Source: Cavia porcellus (lineage: Eukaryota; Chordata; Mammalia; Rodentia; Caviidae). Taken from it: a stretch of 64,000 nucleotides of DNA. Below the pieces are notes generated by a model. It saw only the letters and a list, made by a program, of their open reading frames with translations, was not told the origin of the DNA and did no database searches. Below are positions 1 to 12,899 of the stretch, in pieces. The stretch is from the NCBI RefSeq assembly GCF_034190915.1, contig NW_026947484.1, forward strand, positions 186,552,982 through 186,616,981. Reading direction: 5' to 3'. Numbering within the stretch: the first letter of the stretch is position 1; the number at the start of each line of letters is the position of its first letter. Made by a program: the position numbers and the translations under genes.

Positions 1-540
1 AAATTTTATAGATTCTTGCTGCATTTTTGTTTCTCTAAGTCCTTGTAGTAGTATCTATATTACTTTAAGCCTTCTTCATTGTGCTTTGTGCTTATTTTAT
101 TGTTTCTTTATGGCTTTTGTGTTCTATATCCTAGCACGAAGCTTTCACACTTCACAGTGACAAAGCCAGGTTTTATGAAATAGTCTCTGAATGCTATATT
201 AATTATTTTCTCAAATATGTCCTTGAGTTCTCAGAGTAAAGTTCTTTCCCTGTTTTGCCTTGATTTCCCGGAACTTTATTTTTCTTCTTCCTAAATCAAA
301 TGGGCTATGTTACAAGTAGGAATATATGAAAAACCATTTTATCGTACTTATTTTGATCTTTTCTATCAGCAGGACACAAAGTAATTTCTTTCTTATTATT
401 GGTGCATATTTATTATAGAGAACAGTGGGGTTTGTCTCGGCAGAAGCATCCCTGCCTATAACATAGTTTGATTATTTTCCTTCTTATCACCTGTTGTAGT
501 AAGGGATTGCAAGGAAACAATTATATACAGGACACATGAT
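1..540. other. AT-rich sequence without recognised feature
   Basis: I see no long open frame, SINE box, LTR terminus or microsatellite here. It borders the antisense ERVL-like LTR that follows. Confidence 0.4.
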
Positions 541-549
541 TTATAGTAT

Positions 550-1330
550 TATTTTATGATAGTTACCCAGAATCAAATACAAAATGCAGGAAATCTGTCC
601 ACACACTAAAGACCTAGAGAATCCAGCTGAGGACCTGGATTCCATGGCAATATCCTCCATAAGTTCATCTGAAGACCTAGAGCCTATGACAGTGACCCCC
701 ATGAGACCAACTAGAGGTCCAGAGCCCATGACAATGACTAATGCAAGTGTTTCATGGATCTGCACTGGGAAGGCCCAAAGGTCAGCGGTGGAAGCTAGAA
801 AGTCTATGCCAGTGAGAGGAAGGATCTTGTGTCTGTAGGCTGTGGATTCTGCACTGGAACCAAGAAGCAACACAAATAAGGACCAGGACTCCCCTGAAAA
901 GTATCACAGTCATCTTCAGTGCCAAGAATGTCCCAAACTCACTGAATGATGAGAACAGCTGAGTTCATATCAAGAAACAACCATGACAACTTCTCTTGGA
1001 GATTGAACAGCACAGCATCTTCCCTTCTGGAACCAGGAAGCTATGCTAAAAGTAAGGAACAGAGCTCCCTCACAGTGAACAGCAGCCATTCTCAGAAACA
1101 AGTTTCCAAGCTCCTTAGACGATGAGAACCGCCAAGTTCATATTAGGAAAGAAGCTCAACAAGCTCCTCCAGGACAACCCACAATGACAGAGAACCAACA
1201 ACACCAAACAACAACTCTTCCTCTCCAGATCTCCTTTTTATGCTAGCAGCAATCATCAGATGGGCCATCTGTACTCAGGTGGGCCAATGAATGGAACAAG
1301 AAATATGAGGTTCTTTCCAAATTGTGCCTG
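550..1330 (-). mobile_element. Diverged ERVL-like LTR, antisense
   Basis: On the minus strand this block has the same order of landmarks as the LTR at 20788-21568: a CACCTGAG-like motif, a TATA-type box (CATAAAAAGGAG), a run of short repeats around CTTCCTGG, then a segment of about 50 bases (near 765-815) that is almost identical between the two (GGCATAGACTTTCT and GCTTCCACCGCTGACC are shared). The shared segment accounts for the similar short peptides predicted from both places, which are not genes. Outer ends are uncertain and there is no obvious target duplication. The ERVL assignment is inferred from the better copy, which has an ERVL-like primer-site sequence next to it. Confidence 0.5.
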
Positions 1331-1401
1331 CTGCAAGAGGTAAAACCTGGGTAGAGTCTTTCTTAATCCAGTTTTAGAAAACTTTTTTTAAAGTCTTATG
1401 A

Positions 1402-1658
1402 TGTTATGGTTCAGATATGAAGTATCCCCCAAAGATCCAAGGCTTGTTGAAGGCTTGTCCCCAATAAAGCAATGTTCCGAGGTGATTGGATGACTAATCC
1501 ACACAGATTAGTCAATTGATTGGATTGATAGCTGAATGGACTATTGGAAGGTGATGGAAACTGTAGAAAATGGGATCTAGTTGTAGGAAATAGGACCTTA
1601 GAATTGTATCCATAGGAACTATATTCTCTCTCTCTCTCTCTGTCTCTGTCTCTCTCTG

Positions 1659-1693
<35 letters not shown>

Positions 1694-1722
1694 GTCTCTC
1701 TCTGTCTCTCTCTCTGTCTCTC

Positions 1723-1784
<62 letters not shown>

Positions 1785-1984
1785 TGGCTGCCATGATGTG
1801 AGCAGCTTCATCTGCCACAATGCACTTCCTGCTAAGATATTCTGCTTTGCCTCAGGTCCAAAGCAATAGTCAGTCAATTATGGACTAAAACTTCTGAAAC
1901 TATGATCTAAAATACATTTTTCCTCTTTTTGCATTGATTTTCTCAGGTATTTTCTCACAGCAACAGAAAGCTCACTGAAAGACA
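1402..1984 (+). mobile_element. MaLR-like solo LTR with internal CT tract
   Basis: The block starts with TGTTATGG and ends near CAGCAACAGAAAGCTCACTG. This layout is known from mammalian MaLR-type LTRs, whose 3' part has a CT-rich stretch, then TGGCTGCCATGATGTGAGCAGC, then a short AT-rich end. The CT-rich part has expanded into a long microsatellite here. No internal MaLR sequence follows, so this is a solo LTR. The exact subfamily cannot be named without a library search. Confidence 0.6.
1621..1782. repeat. (TC)n / (TCTCTGTC)n microsatellite
   Basis: About 160 bases of CT dinucleotides broken by CTGTCTCT variants, becoming pure TC in the last 60 bases. It lies in the CT-rich segment of the MaLR-like LTR. 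The Arg/Glu-repeat open frames on the opposite strand are a by-product of this tract. Confidence 0.95.
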
Positions 1985-4900
1985 TTCTATATTCCCCAGG
2001 AATTCTAGTTTTTCATATCACCTTGGTTTATTTTTATGGAATTATACTTTTACTTAGGGTGCTGTTTAGCAATTGTGAATTAAAGATCAGCATCTTCTAC
2101 CATCACAGTTCTATAGAATTTAATCCCACAATTATTCAGGAACTGGGTTATTCTCTTGATTCCATGACATTAAATACTTTTCATAAGTGTTCGACTCAGG
2201 ATTTCCAAATGTGAAGTTATGACATGGTTTGAACAATGAGCTACAAAATGCAAACTAATTTCTGTGGAAGTTCTTATTTATACTACACTTAAGTTCCTTA
2301 AAATTACTGGTTTGTGATTTGCTGTATAGGTATATGGTAGTAAGGAAATTCTTCTTGTATAAGTATTAATGAGTTACAAAACAAGCAACAAAGTAGCCAC
2401 AGTAGGTATTTTCTATTTTGGGCAACTGTACTTGGTTGATTGAGTGTATGATATGGAAATAATATTGTACAGCAGAAAAAAGTCAAAGGACTTAGGTCTG
2501 GGTCCTTTCTCCAGTAGCCACACTTCTGTGACACTGGTGACACTAAGCAAAGCCCTTGACCTGTGAGACGTCAGTGACTAGCACATTTCTTGGCTCCAGG
2601 TACCTAAGATCCATTCCCTGAATATTCAAGCAACTTGGAAGAAGAGCAGACCATATATACTGAGGTTAAGGAAAATAATTTCAAAGCTGGAACCATAAGA
2701 AATCAACTTCGGATTTTTGTTTTCAATTGTAGTCAAAGGAATTTCATGCTAGGCATCATGATATGTTAGCTCTCCATCCCGCTTACAAGAGAATTAGAAA
2801 CATACACTTCCTGCCAATGAAACATACTGAAAATACAGACTACAGTTAGAAACAGCTGAAGACTGTGGTGGAAGAAAATTCACTCACTAGCACTGAAGAT
2901 CTTTCTCTGTGCCTTTCAGAAACATCACTGAAAAGTCACTCAGAAATCTTACTCTTCCACCTGCAAGATTTGAATAATTTGCCTACACAAAAAAGGTAGG
3001 TGGTTATTCTAGAAAGGTTGCTTTTGCACTTATAGTGTCAAAACTGAAAACACTGTTCACTGATTTATAATATGGAAAAACTCATAAGTGGATTATTACT
3101 TTTAAATGTGAATTTATCTACAATATTCTTTTTTAACTTTTTATTTTATTGGCACTTGTTAGATATACATAGTGACATGTATTCAGCATAAGGAGTTTGT
3201 ACCTGTGCATGGTGCACCTTTATTATCACTTCCCATTGCTCTCCCTTCCCACTGACCCTCTTCCTACTTCCTTTACAAAAACTTTGTTTCCAGTGTTTCC
3301 TTCTACTCTTTCTTCTTGTCCCTTCTTTCTGTAGTGAGCCCCGTTATATCAAAAATGTGACGAACTTTTTCCCATCAGAAAGTTTTATAAAACTTTACTC
3401 AGTTCTCATTAATATGAGTGGTTGTAAACTTACATAGCTGGAGTGTTACTGCTGTGAAAATGAGCAATAAAAATGTGCAATTTCTATATTTTTTAAAAAG
3501 TTCATTTTCTATGCTGAAATGACTACTGAAAATGATTATCGAAATCTTTATTGTTATCCATTCTTATTTTGAATGTTTTTAATTACTAGGTGATTTTCTT
3601 GGACATCCAAGAAGACATGATAAAGATCTGAAATAAATTAAAAATATAAAAGAAAATAATAAAGAAAAATTCATTATTTTATTATCCAAAATAATATTAT
3701 TTAATTTATGAAAAATTTTGCTATACATGCACCAAACTATGCATACTTTTCAAAAATTTAGCCAACTACATATTGTTTTATTTAATGATTTTGCCCTCTT
3801 TATTTAAATTTTGCCAGAATTATCCATGTAATTAAGTATTCTACCAAAATGTATTAATGAGGAACAAGTCATCCTCTGAATATGGTATTTAATCATCCCT
3901 CTATTGTTGCACATTTTAGTTGTTTTCAAATTTCTCAGGTTATAAATAATGCTATGACTACCATTCATGCTTCCAAATCATTCGTAATATCTTCAGTTAA
4001 TTTATTCTATTGTTTCATTGAACTACAGTCATTAGTGAAAAAGATATGACGATTTCAAAAACAAACCTTAAATCACATGGTCAAACTATTTTGCAGACAG
4101 ATCCTACTAATTTTTATTCTCGCAAAAGGACACTAGAATAATTTTTAATCTAGTTCCACCATTACATTTAGCCTAAATATTTTAAGATATTTGTTTATTA
4201 ATTGATAGGGGAAATGAGCTATTTATCCTTAAATATTAAATATATGTATTTTCCTGTGGAAATATTATCTTTTAAAATGTCTGCACATTTTACTTATCAT
4301 TTTTTTCTATTGTACTGTGTAGTTTCCTATCTCAATAGTGGTTCAATACTTCAGTGCAAAAGATTCCCGCTATCTTAAGTTTTATGTTAACTAGTTAATT
4401 TTATATAGTAGCAAGTTGAAATCAAATTGTTTTCAATATCCTGTGTTGAACATTTTGTTCTTCCTTGTTCATAATATTTCCTATATGGTACAGTATATTA
4501 TATAAAGTAAATTTTTTTCAGAACTAGCTCTACTATTCCTTTGATGAGCCATGTGTTACACAAATCCCACACTATTTTATAATATACTCTAATTTTATAA
4601 TATAATTTATTAATGATTAGAGCAAGTTATTCCCCTAGCATACATCCTTAAAGTAGATTTTAAAAATATATTTAAGATACATTATGATTATCATAAATTA
4701 TAAATTAATTATGAAAAATTATTGCTTTAAGATAAATTCATCATATCTGACCCTATCCTCAACAGATGGAACCAGCTACAGCACACATAGATGAGACCAA
4801 CCTTAGACACCACAGAAGGTCCAACTCTTGTGCAGCATTCACCCCAGTCATCAACCAATTCCAAACTCACTCTACATTTTGTTTTCCCTTGCCACAGGCC

Positions 4901-5060
4901 AGGGAAAGTGTGACCCAAATGACCAATGATCATACATAGGACCAATATGCAGGGAGACAGGGTGAATCTCATAGAGGCAGGAGCTCCAAAGACAAATACT
5001 GGACTAGGCCAACAGCAATAGCTCCATTAAAAGCCATAGCTCTTTAAACTATAAAAATAG
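1985..5060. other. AT-rich DNA, no gene recognised
   Basis: This stretch has no frame above about 80 codons, and none of the short ones shows a known motif. 3120-3400 has the composition of an old degraded interspersed repeat (T-rich, then a pyrimidine-rich segment). 3600-4720 is strongly AT-rich. I cannot support any specific feature here. Confidence 0.4.
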
Positions 5061-5069
5061 TATGAAATT

Positions 5070-5690
5070 TGGAGGCAGAGCAAAGATGGCAGGTAGATAA
5101 CAGCTGGCTACAGAGGCTCCATGACATAGTCAACTAGAATTCAACATAATACAGTGTGGGGAGCCCCAAAAAGAGGGAGATGAATTCTCTCGTCCCAAGA
5201 AGAAACTAAGATGAGAAGAACCAATCAAACATACAGTCCCGGTGCTATTACTGGAACAGCTAAAGGTTCAGTGCTCCCATCGCAGCACGTGACTTGCTGA
5301 GCCATCCAAGGTCCTGCAGCTTCAACTCACTGGAGGTGCAGTCACATTGAGGTCGGGGATAGCCAGCCAAATGGAAAGCTGAGCTAGCAGGGAGCCTGCA
5401 TCGATCTGTGGTGAGTGACAGGAGGAGAGCCATTCCACAGAAAGGGGGCTCTGGCAGACAACATTCTAGGACCAGGCAGGACTGGCAAGTACAAAGGACA
5501 GCAGTGACTTCAATCAGTTGTTCCATTCCCAAACAGGATTGGTGGAAAGAGCTAGCCCTGGGTCATGCAACATGGCTGAGACCCAATAAGTTATCCAAAA
5601 TCAATTCCCTATGGCGGTGGTGCACACTAACCATACTAATGCAGTGACTATGAAAGTGACTCCTTTCTAACAGACTAGATTGAAGAAGAT
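5070..5690 (+). mobile_element. L1 5' region fragment, sense
   Basis: The segment begins GGAGGCAGAGCAAAGATGGCAG, a wording typical of the 5' end of many mammalian L1 5'UTRs (GGAGGCAGAGCAAGATGGCGG-like). It continues as GC-richer sequence through about 5650, unlike the AT-rich flanks. The next block reads L1 on the opposite strand, so this 5' region is not in line with an ORF1. The subfamily is unknown. Confidence 0.5.
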
Positions 5691-6850
5691 ACTGATGGGT
5701 CTTCCTCTATAGGTGTTCTGTTTCTTGTCTCTAACAGCTTTTAATATTCTGTTCTTATATTGAATTTCTGAGATCTTGATTATTATACACCTGGTTGTAG
5801 CTCTGTTTTGGTTGTAGGTGGCTGGAGTTCTGTATGCCTCATACATCAGAATATCATTTCCTTTTCCTATGTTTGGGAAGTTTTCCTTAATTATTTCTGT
5901 GAATAGCTTTTATAGTTCCTTTGTTTGTACCTCTGCTTCTTCATTCACATTCTTTATTCTCAAGTTGTAGATCCTCTTGTCATCTTCTAGCCTTTGTATT
6001 GTTACTGCTTGTTTCCTTGTTATTTTTAAAAAGTTTTTCCTTTCATAATCCCACATTGCATAACTATCCTCCATTTTGGATAATCTATCCTTAGTTTCTT
6101 TCAAGCAGATTTGCCATCTTTCCATAGAGCTTTTAATTTCCTGGTGATCTCTTTGAATCTGCTTTATGTATTGTATATTTTTTATATTCTTCATCAAATG
6201 GTTCTCTCCTTTGTTTGAGTTCCTCCCTTCTTCCATCTGTGTCTGCTTGAGGGGTGCTTAGCATCTCTTTTATTGATCTTCTTATATCTTGCTTTATTTT
6301 GTTATATCTTGCTAAATATTTCACTTTTGAACTTGTCTATGTGGTCCTGAAGATATCTCTTTATGTCCACTGGTGCTGTGTCTGATACTGCATGTCAGAC
6401 ACTGTTCTCAGGGTTGGGACTTGGGGACTTTTCTCTGTTCTCATTCTTCTTTGTATATACCTGTCCTGGGTCAATGTTCTCAGGGTTGGGACCTGGGGAC
6501 TTTTTGTTGTTGCTTCCTCTTCCCATCTTTTCTGTTTCTTCCAGGAGGCCCCAGTTTCTTTCTTCATTGGTTACAATTCTTCTAAAGCACACTGCCTAGG
6601 TGACCCTTCCCACTGCAGTGTGGTAGTGAGTTGCGGGCAGGGGCAGCACATGTTGGCCCCTCCCCTTTGGATCAGTCAAGCTGCTGAGGCCTGCACTGTA
6701 TTACTATGTGCTCCCTCTCCTCCTGATCAGTCAAATTTCTGAGGCTTCACTGAACAGTAGAGTGACATGATTGTTTTCCTCATCTATCAGTGTGACCATT
6801 CTTACATGGATGACTGTCACAGTCTGTGGTATACAGACCAACGGGCTTCT
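5690..6850 (-). pseudogene. L1 ORF1 and 5'UTR fragment, antisense
   Basis: On the minus strand, 6324 down to 5910 encodes a coiled-coil segment followed by a stretch with MEDSYAMWDYERKNFLKI and QRLEDDKRIYNLRIKNVNE. These are hallmarks of the start of the L1 ORF1 protein RNA-binding region, a trimeric RNA chaperone. The same part of ORF1 is found at 22032-22413. The frame is broken between 6133 and 6236, and the rest (5690-5910) carries the RRM-like part without an open frame. Sequence up to about 6850 is GC-richer and probably 5'UTR. The block is inverted relative to the L1 pieces on both sides. Confidence 0.7.
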
Positions 6851-7640
6851 GGAGTGAGGCTAACCTCAAAAATATGTAGGACATAAATCTAGCTGAAGAA
6901 AATTGTGACTCACTTGTCTTTAAGACTGAAGATCCTAGAAAGAAAATATTCATTTAGAAACTCAGAGAATTTTCTTACTCAATTACTTTCTTTCTCATTC
7001 TATCATCAGATTAGAGAGGGGAGACTCATTTTGAATTTCTTTCTTTCTTTCTTCTTCTCTTTTTAACTTTTCTTTCTTGCTTTTCTTTTTATTTTCTTGC
7101 TTTTTTTCTTCTTTTCCTTGTTTGTCCTTTTCTGATATTTTTATGTAATATTCTTAATATCCTTTTAGTACTTATTAGTGTATTGTCCTTATTAGGATCA
7201 CTTTTCTCTCCTCTTTTTCATCTTCCATTGATTAATTTTTAAGATTATAAGTTTTTAATTCTCTAGTTTTCCAAACTTTAAGTACTGACTATATATCCAT
7301 TCAGTTTAATGAATCTTAATGTAGTTATGTAAAACTACGCAATTACTGTTGAAAATTGTTTTATTGTTACTGAAGGTTTGGTTGCTACAATTGGTAGATT
7401 TTGATTCTTTGCCAATATTTGGTTTCTCATTATATATACACTATAATTGTAGATCACTTTCCTGTGGTTAGGTATGGTACATTACCATTTCTTATGGTAT
7501 GATAATACACAATTTAGCTGTGATACTATTACTCTCGTTGATTTTACTGCTTTTGTCAAAGTAGCATTATTGTTACCATTAATTGGTTTTATCTGTATGC
7601 TAATATCAGGATTGCATTTGTGTTATTAACAATATTATGG
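6850..7640. other. T-rich sequence between L1 blocks
   Basis: 7030-7130 is a polypyrimidine tract (TTTC/TTTCTT repeats). The rest is AT-rich with no open frame. It may be degraded retroelement sequence, but I see no diagnostic motif. Confidence 0.35.
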
Positions 7641-9285
7641 GCAATTCCAGGCGAACCAGATACTCAAGTATGAATGATCTTGTAATGAAGTAGTTCAAGC
7701 CCTGAAAGAAAACAATTTTAACCCAGATTGATATAACTTTTAAAATTACCATTCTAAATTAATGAAAAAATATGACACTTCCATGACGAAGAAAAACTGA
7801 AGAAAGTCATATCCAAAACACCAACCCTAGAAAGAGTATTGAAAGGTATTCTAGATAGAGATAAAAATGACCACAATTCCTAGAACAACAACAAAAAGAA
7901 ACCACCAGGCCAGGAAGCAGCTAAACAAAGGGGAAAGCAGGAAACCAATAACAAGAAAAGAACATGACAAAGAAAAACCAAAACATATCAATTGTAACCA
8001 TCAATGTACATAGCTTCAATTCACCAAATAAAAGACATAGGTTGGCAGAATGAATCATGAAACAAGAGCCAATAATGTGCTGTATACAAGGAACACCTAT
8101 AATTCAAAAAAATTGATAGACTAAAAGTTAAAGGATGAAAAACAGTACTCCAAAAGGAGCCCAGAAAAAAAGCAGGGGTAGCTTTTCTATTTGTAGACAA
8201 TGTGAACTTCCAAACCAAAAATGATCAAAAGAGATAAACGAAGTCACTACATACTCGTTAGGAGGAAAATTCAAGAGGAAAAGAGAACAATCAAGAATAT
8301 ATATGTACCAAATATGGTACCACCCAATTATATAAGACAAATGCTAACAGACATGAAAAGTCAAATATCCAATAATACACTTGTAATGGGGACCTTAATA
8401 CCCCACTATCATAAAGAGATAGATCATATAGACAAAAAATCAGCAAATAAATAATAGAACCTGTGAACAAATCAGACTTAATAGACTTTTACAGGGTATT
8501 ACACCTAACAACATCAGAATACACATTCTTCTCAGTTTCACGTGGAATGTTCTCTAAAATAGATCATATACTAGCCCACAAATCTTTCTTAAGTAACTGC
8601 AAAGGAACTGAAACTATCTTATGCATATTATCTGACCAGAGTGTACTGAAATTGGAAAGTAAGGGCAAAAGAAACTGAAAAAGCCACATAAACGTATGCA
8701 AATAAAATAACAGTTTCCTTAACCAGCAACGGGTCACAGATGAAATTGAAGAAAAAATTAAATATCTACAAGCAAATAAAAATCCAGACACAACAGACTG
8801 AAATCAGTGGAAAGCAATGAAATTCATCCTAAGAGGGAAAGATACAGCAATGAACTATCAAATCAGGAAAACACAATGAGCACAATTAAACAATCTAATG
8901 CTACACCTTGTCAAGCCTCTAGGGAAAAAAAAGAGCAAGTCAAGCTCAGAGCTCAGGAAGGGAGAAATTAAAAGGATCAGAGCAAAAATTAATGCAATTG
9001 ACACTAAGAAAACAATACAAAGAATTAATGAACTGAAAAATTGGTTCTTTGAAAGAATAAACAAAATTGATAAGCTCCTAGCCAATCTTCTCACATAAAG
9101 GAAAGAAAAACCCCAAATTCATGCAGTGAGGAATGAAAAGGGTGAAACTACCACATATCCTGTGTAAACTAAGATCATTAATACCTACTTCAAAAATCTT
9201 TACTTGCATTGGCGAGAAAACACAAGAGAAATGGACAGATTTTGAGAAACATATGAGTTACTAAAGCTGAATCATGAAGACATAA
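7640..9285 (+). pseudogene. L1 ORF1 end and ORF2 endonuclease, decayed
   Basis: This is the first part of a long sense L1. 7640-7700 resembles the end of ORF1. From about 7960 the start of ORF2 (apurinic-type endonuclease) can be followed through broken frames. 8463-8678 keeps an endonuclease C-terminal stretch (SRGMFSKIDHILAHKSFLSN), in L1 followed by the linker to reverse transcriptase. 8898-9098 encodes the KINELKNWFFERINKIDKLLA-type linker. Multiple stops and frameshifts show it is dead. It is interrupted at about 9285 and resumes at about 9985. Confidence 0.8.
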
Positions 9286-9985
9286 AAGGACTGCAGGGGA
9301 AGAAAAGAAGTCAACAAGAAGCAAACCCTTGCTGTGAGTCAGCACCATGCACAAGTCATTGTGGGGAGAACCAGCTGCCAGGCTCTTCTGATGAGTATGT
9401 CCTACTCACAGCCTGCAGGGGAAGAGAACAAGAAACAAGAAAGAATCCTTCAAGTCAGCATGATGCGCAGGCAGCTTAGGGAGATATATTTGCCAGTATT
9501 TTCCAGTGGCACCATTCTGGATTACAGGGTAAGAGAACAAGAAGTCAACAAGAAGGAAGCCCTCCCTGTGAGTTGGTGCCACGCATCAGCCACTGGGGAA
9601 GAAACAGATGCCAGTCCCTTCTGGCACATAAGCTGGGAGACAAGAAGTGTCAATCCTCACCCCCGCTCTACCCTTCTGTAAGTGACTGGCTGATCCAGAG
9701 GAACACTGGCTGCAATGACAGCTATTCAGGTAAAATACCCTTTAATGCTTGTAGTGTTTGTAGTGTTTCACTGACTTTGCAGATCTAAAGCTGGAGATCT
9801 GACCACCATTCAGAGGATAGCAATATGCACCATAGCATCTATGGAAGATCTCCTGAAAGTGGTAGCCATTGTTAATTCCCTATTATGTTATTTTGAAGTC
9901 TTGTATCATTTTCATTGTTTTGTTTGGATTGACTTTAGTCTACTTTATTTTACCTGGTTTTATTCTCTTTAAAATTAAAAAACTA
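9286..9985 (+). mobile_element. Nested insertion with degenerate 117-bp repeats
   Basis: About 700 bases split the L1 ORF2 between the endonuclease linker and the start of the RT domain. The left part has three degenerate units about 117 bases apart (starting near 9306, 9424 and 9540) with shared wording such as AAGTCAACAAGAAG and AGTCAGCACCATGC. The right part (9865-9985) matches in wording the L1 3'UTR found at 12790-12880 and 52555-52620 (TATTTTGAAGTCTTGTATCATTTTC) and ends A-rich. A short internally deleted L1 derivative (5' repeats joined to a 3'UTR) is the simplest reading. Boundaries are approximate. Confidence 0.5.
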
Positions 9986-12564
9986 AAGAAAGAAGATGTA
10001 CAAATTTCAAATAACCAATATCAGTTAATGAAACTGAAAATGCTACTAAAAAATAAAACAAAGAATATCCCAGGTCCTGATGAATTCACAACTGAATTCA
10101 ACAGGATATTTAGAGAAAATTTAACACATATACTTCCCAAAATCTTTAATGAAAGTGACAGGGAAGCAAATCTCCATATCTCATTCTTGGAAGCAAGTAT
10201 TACTCTGATACCAAAACCAGAGAAAGACCAACCAAAAATCAGAACTACAGGCCAACTTACCTAATGAAAATAGATGCAAAAATTCTCAATAAAATATTAG
10301 CAAACTAAATGCAGCAAATCATTAAGAACTTATACACCATGACAAATCCTGAGTTTTATCTCAAGAATACGGTGATGGCTCAGCATACACAAATCAATAA
10401 CTATAGTACACCATGCTAACAGAACCAAAGACAAAAATCAAATGATCTTATCGATAGATGCAGAAAAAGCTTTTGATAAACTCCAACACTCATTCATGAT
10501 AAAAACTCTACAGAATATTGAAATAAATGGTCTCTACTTCAATCTGATAAAAGCCTTCTATGACAAATCAACAGCCAACATCATACTAAATGCACAAAAG
10601 CTGAAAGATTTCACTCTAAAATCAGAAACAAGACAAGGATGAACATTCTCATCACCTTAGTTCAGTATAGTTCAGGAATCATTAGCCAGAACAATTAGAC
10701 AAGAGATAGAAATAAAAGGAATAAGGATAGAAAGGGAAGAAATTAAATTATCATTATGACATGATATTCTACATAGAATACCCCAAAAAAGACTAGTAGA
10801 GTTAATAAGAAAATTCAGCAGCCTATCTGGATACAAATTCAACACTTAAAACTAATAGCATTCTTGTGCACAAACAAAAAACTCAGAGAGAAATTATGGA
10901 AATAATACCTCTCACAATAGCATTCAAAAGATTAAATTCTTAAGAATCTACCTAAAAAAGGAAATAAAACATCTATACATTGGAATTTATAATACTCTGA
11001 AAAATGGAGATTGACGATGATATCAGAAAATGGAAAGATGTCCTTTGCTCTTGAATAGAAAGAACAAATATGTGAAAATGGACACACTACCTAAACTGTC
11101 ATACAGATGTAATGCAATACCAATCAAAATACCATTAATATACCTTACTGATCTAGAGAAAACATTCCTAAAATTGACTTGGAAACAGGAGAGACCTAGA
11201 ATAGCAAATGCAATCTTGTGCAACAAAGACAGGGTAGGACAAATCAAAATCCCTAACTTGAAATTGTACTAGAAAGTTACTGTTATAAAATCAGCATGGT
11301 ACTGGCAAAAATACAGAGCAAAGGATCAGTGTAACAGATTAGAAGATGCAGAAACAACTGCAAAGATACTCAGACACCATATCTTCAACAAAGGGGCCAA
11401 ATATGTTCACTGGAAGAAAGACAGCGTATTTAATAAATACTGCTGGAAAAACTGGCTCTCTTCATGCAAAACACTAAAATTAGACCATCTCTATCCCAAG
11501 CACTAAACTAACGTCAAAATGGATCAAAGATCTAATACTTAAAACAGAAACACTAAATTTACTGAAAGACAAGGTAAGTAGAAATCTTGAAGACATGCAG
11601 TACGCAAATAGTTCATGAACAAAGTACAAACTGCACAGGAAATACTTCAAAGAATAACTAACCAGGATCTCTTTGTATTGAACAATTTTTCCACATCAAA
11701 AGAAGTTACCAAAAGAATGAAAACCAAACCCACACAGTGGGAAAAACTTTATAGCTAACGGTCTCCCAGAAAATAGTCTTCTATCTAGAACCTATAAAGA
11801 ACTGAAAAACATTAAGCTGTCCAGATTCAAAGACACAATTCTAAACTAGGTATCTGAGGTAACAGTCACTTCTCAGATGAAGAAATAAAAATGGCAAATA
11901 AATAGAAGAAAAAATGTTCAACATCACTAGTCATTCAAGAAATGCAAATTAAAACAACACAGAGACTCCATCTCACTCCAGAAACAATGACCGTCATCAA
12001 GAAATCAACCAATAACAAATGCTGGAGGGCCTGTAGGGAAAAGCACTGTTTGTGCGAGTGTAGACTGGTACAACCACTGTGTAAATTAATGTCAAGATCC
12101 CTCAAAAAACTAGATTTGAAGGTCTCATTCAATCCAGCTATTTCCCCTCTGTGTATTTTCCCAGAAGAATTGGAAATTTCATTTCACAATAATATATGTG
12201 CACCCATGTTCATAGCAGCACAATTTGTAAAAGCCAAATCTTGGAAACAACCCAAACTAAAATCAACCCTGTAATGGGTAAAAAAGATGTGGTATTTTTA
12301 TAAAATGGTGTATTACTCAGCTACAAAGAAGGATACGTTTGAGGCTTTCATAGGTAAATGGATGCAATTGAGACCATACTCATAAGTGAAATAAACTAGA
12401 TTTCTATATGTAAATATCATATTTTATACCCAGTGTAAAAACACTGAAACAGTAAATAAGACCCAAAATGTACAGTAGATATTGGAAAAATGAAAGGGAA
12501 AGAAAGTTCTCAAAAGGAAAAAACAACTGGGATAGGAAAAAGGAGAAAAGAAAGAAGAGAAAAG

Positions 12565-12607
<43 letters not shown>

Positions 12608-12627
12608 TGTGTACTGTGTGAGTATAC

Positions 12628-12658
<31 letters not shown>

Positions 12659-12890
12659 AGATAACTATACTACTAATATCTGTTAATTCATCCAAAAGAA
12701 CACTTTGTGCTTTCATTGATTTATTGTTTGATCATCTTTTTATGCCTGTTTTGTAATCTGAACTACTTTGAAGATAACAATATAAAACATATTAACTAGT
12801 ATTAATTTTCTATCATTTTGTTTTGAAATTCTGTATCATTTTTGTCTTTTTTGTTTTTAAAATAAAAAGGAAAAATATAAAAACCAAGAG
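9985..12890 (+). pseudogene. L1 ORF2 reverse transcriptase to 3'UTR, decayed
   Basis: Continuation of the sense L1. 10069-10240 encodes the RT entry region (NIPGPDEFTTEF and ASITLIPKPEKD). 10442-10642 has the RT motif with [14 protein letters not shown]. 11030-11270 and 11942-12270 carry the ORF2 C-terminal region, including [14 protein letters not shown] and a degenerate zinc-knuckle area ([20 protein letters not shown]). Frames are broken by many stops and indels. The 3'UTR starts near 12420, contains a polypurine stretch and a GT/TA microsatellite, and ends at the A-rich AAAATAAAAAGGAAAAATATAAAAACC near 12890. Confidence 0.8.
12571..12656. repeat. (TG)n followed by (TA)n microsatellite
   Basis: About 35 bases of TG, a short break, then about 28 bases of TA ending in CACACACA, within the L1 3'UTR. 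It generates Cys/Val and Tyr/Ile repeat frames that are not genes. Confidence 0.95.
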
Positions 12891-12899
12891 CAAACAAAT

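Noticed and set aside
1411..1877. Long Arg/Glu-repeat open frames on the minus strand
   Set aside because: They translate the TC microsatellite of a MaLR-like LTR.
12424..12716. Cys/Val and Thr/His repeat peptides around 12.6 kb, and similar ones at 26.5-26.9 kb and 48.5 kb
   Set aside because: These are translations of TG/CA and TA microsatellites.
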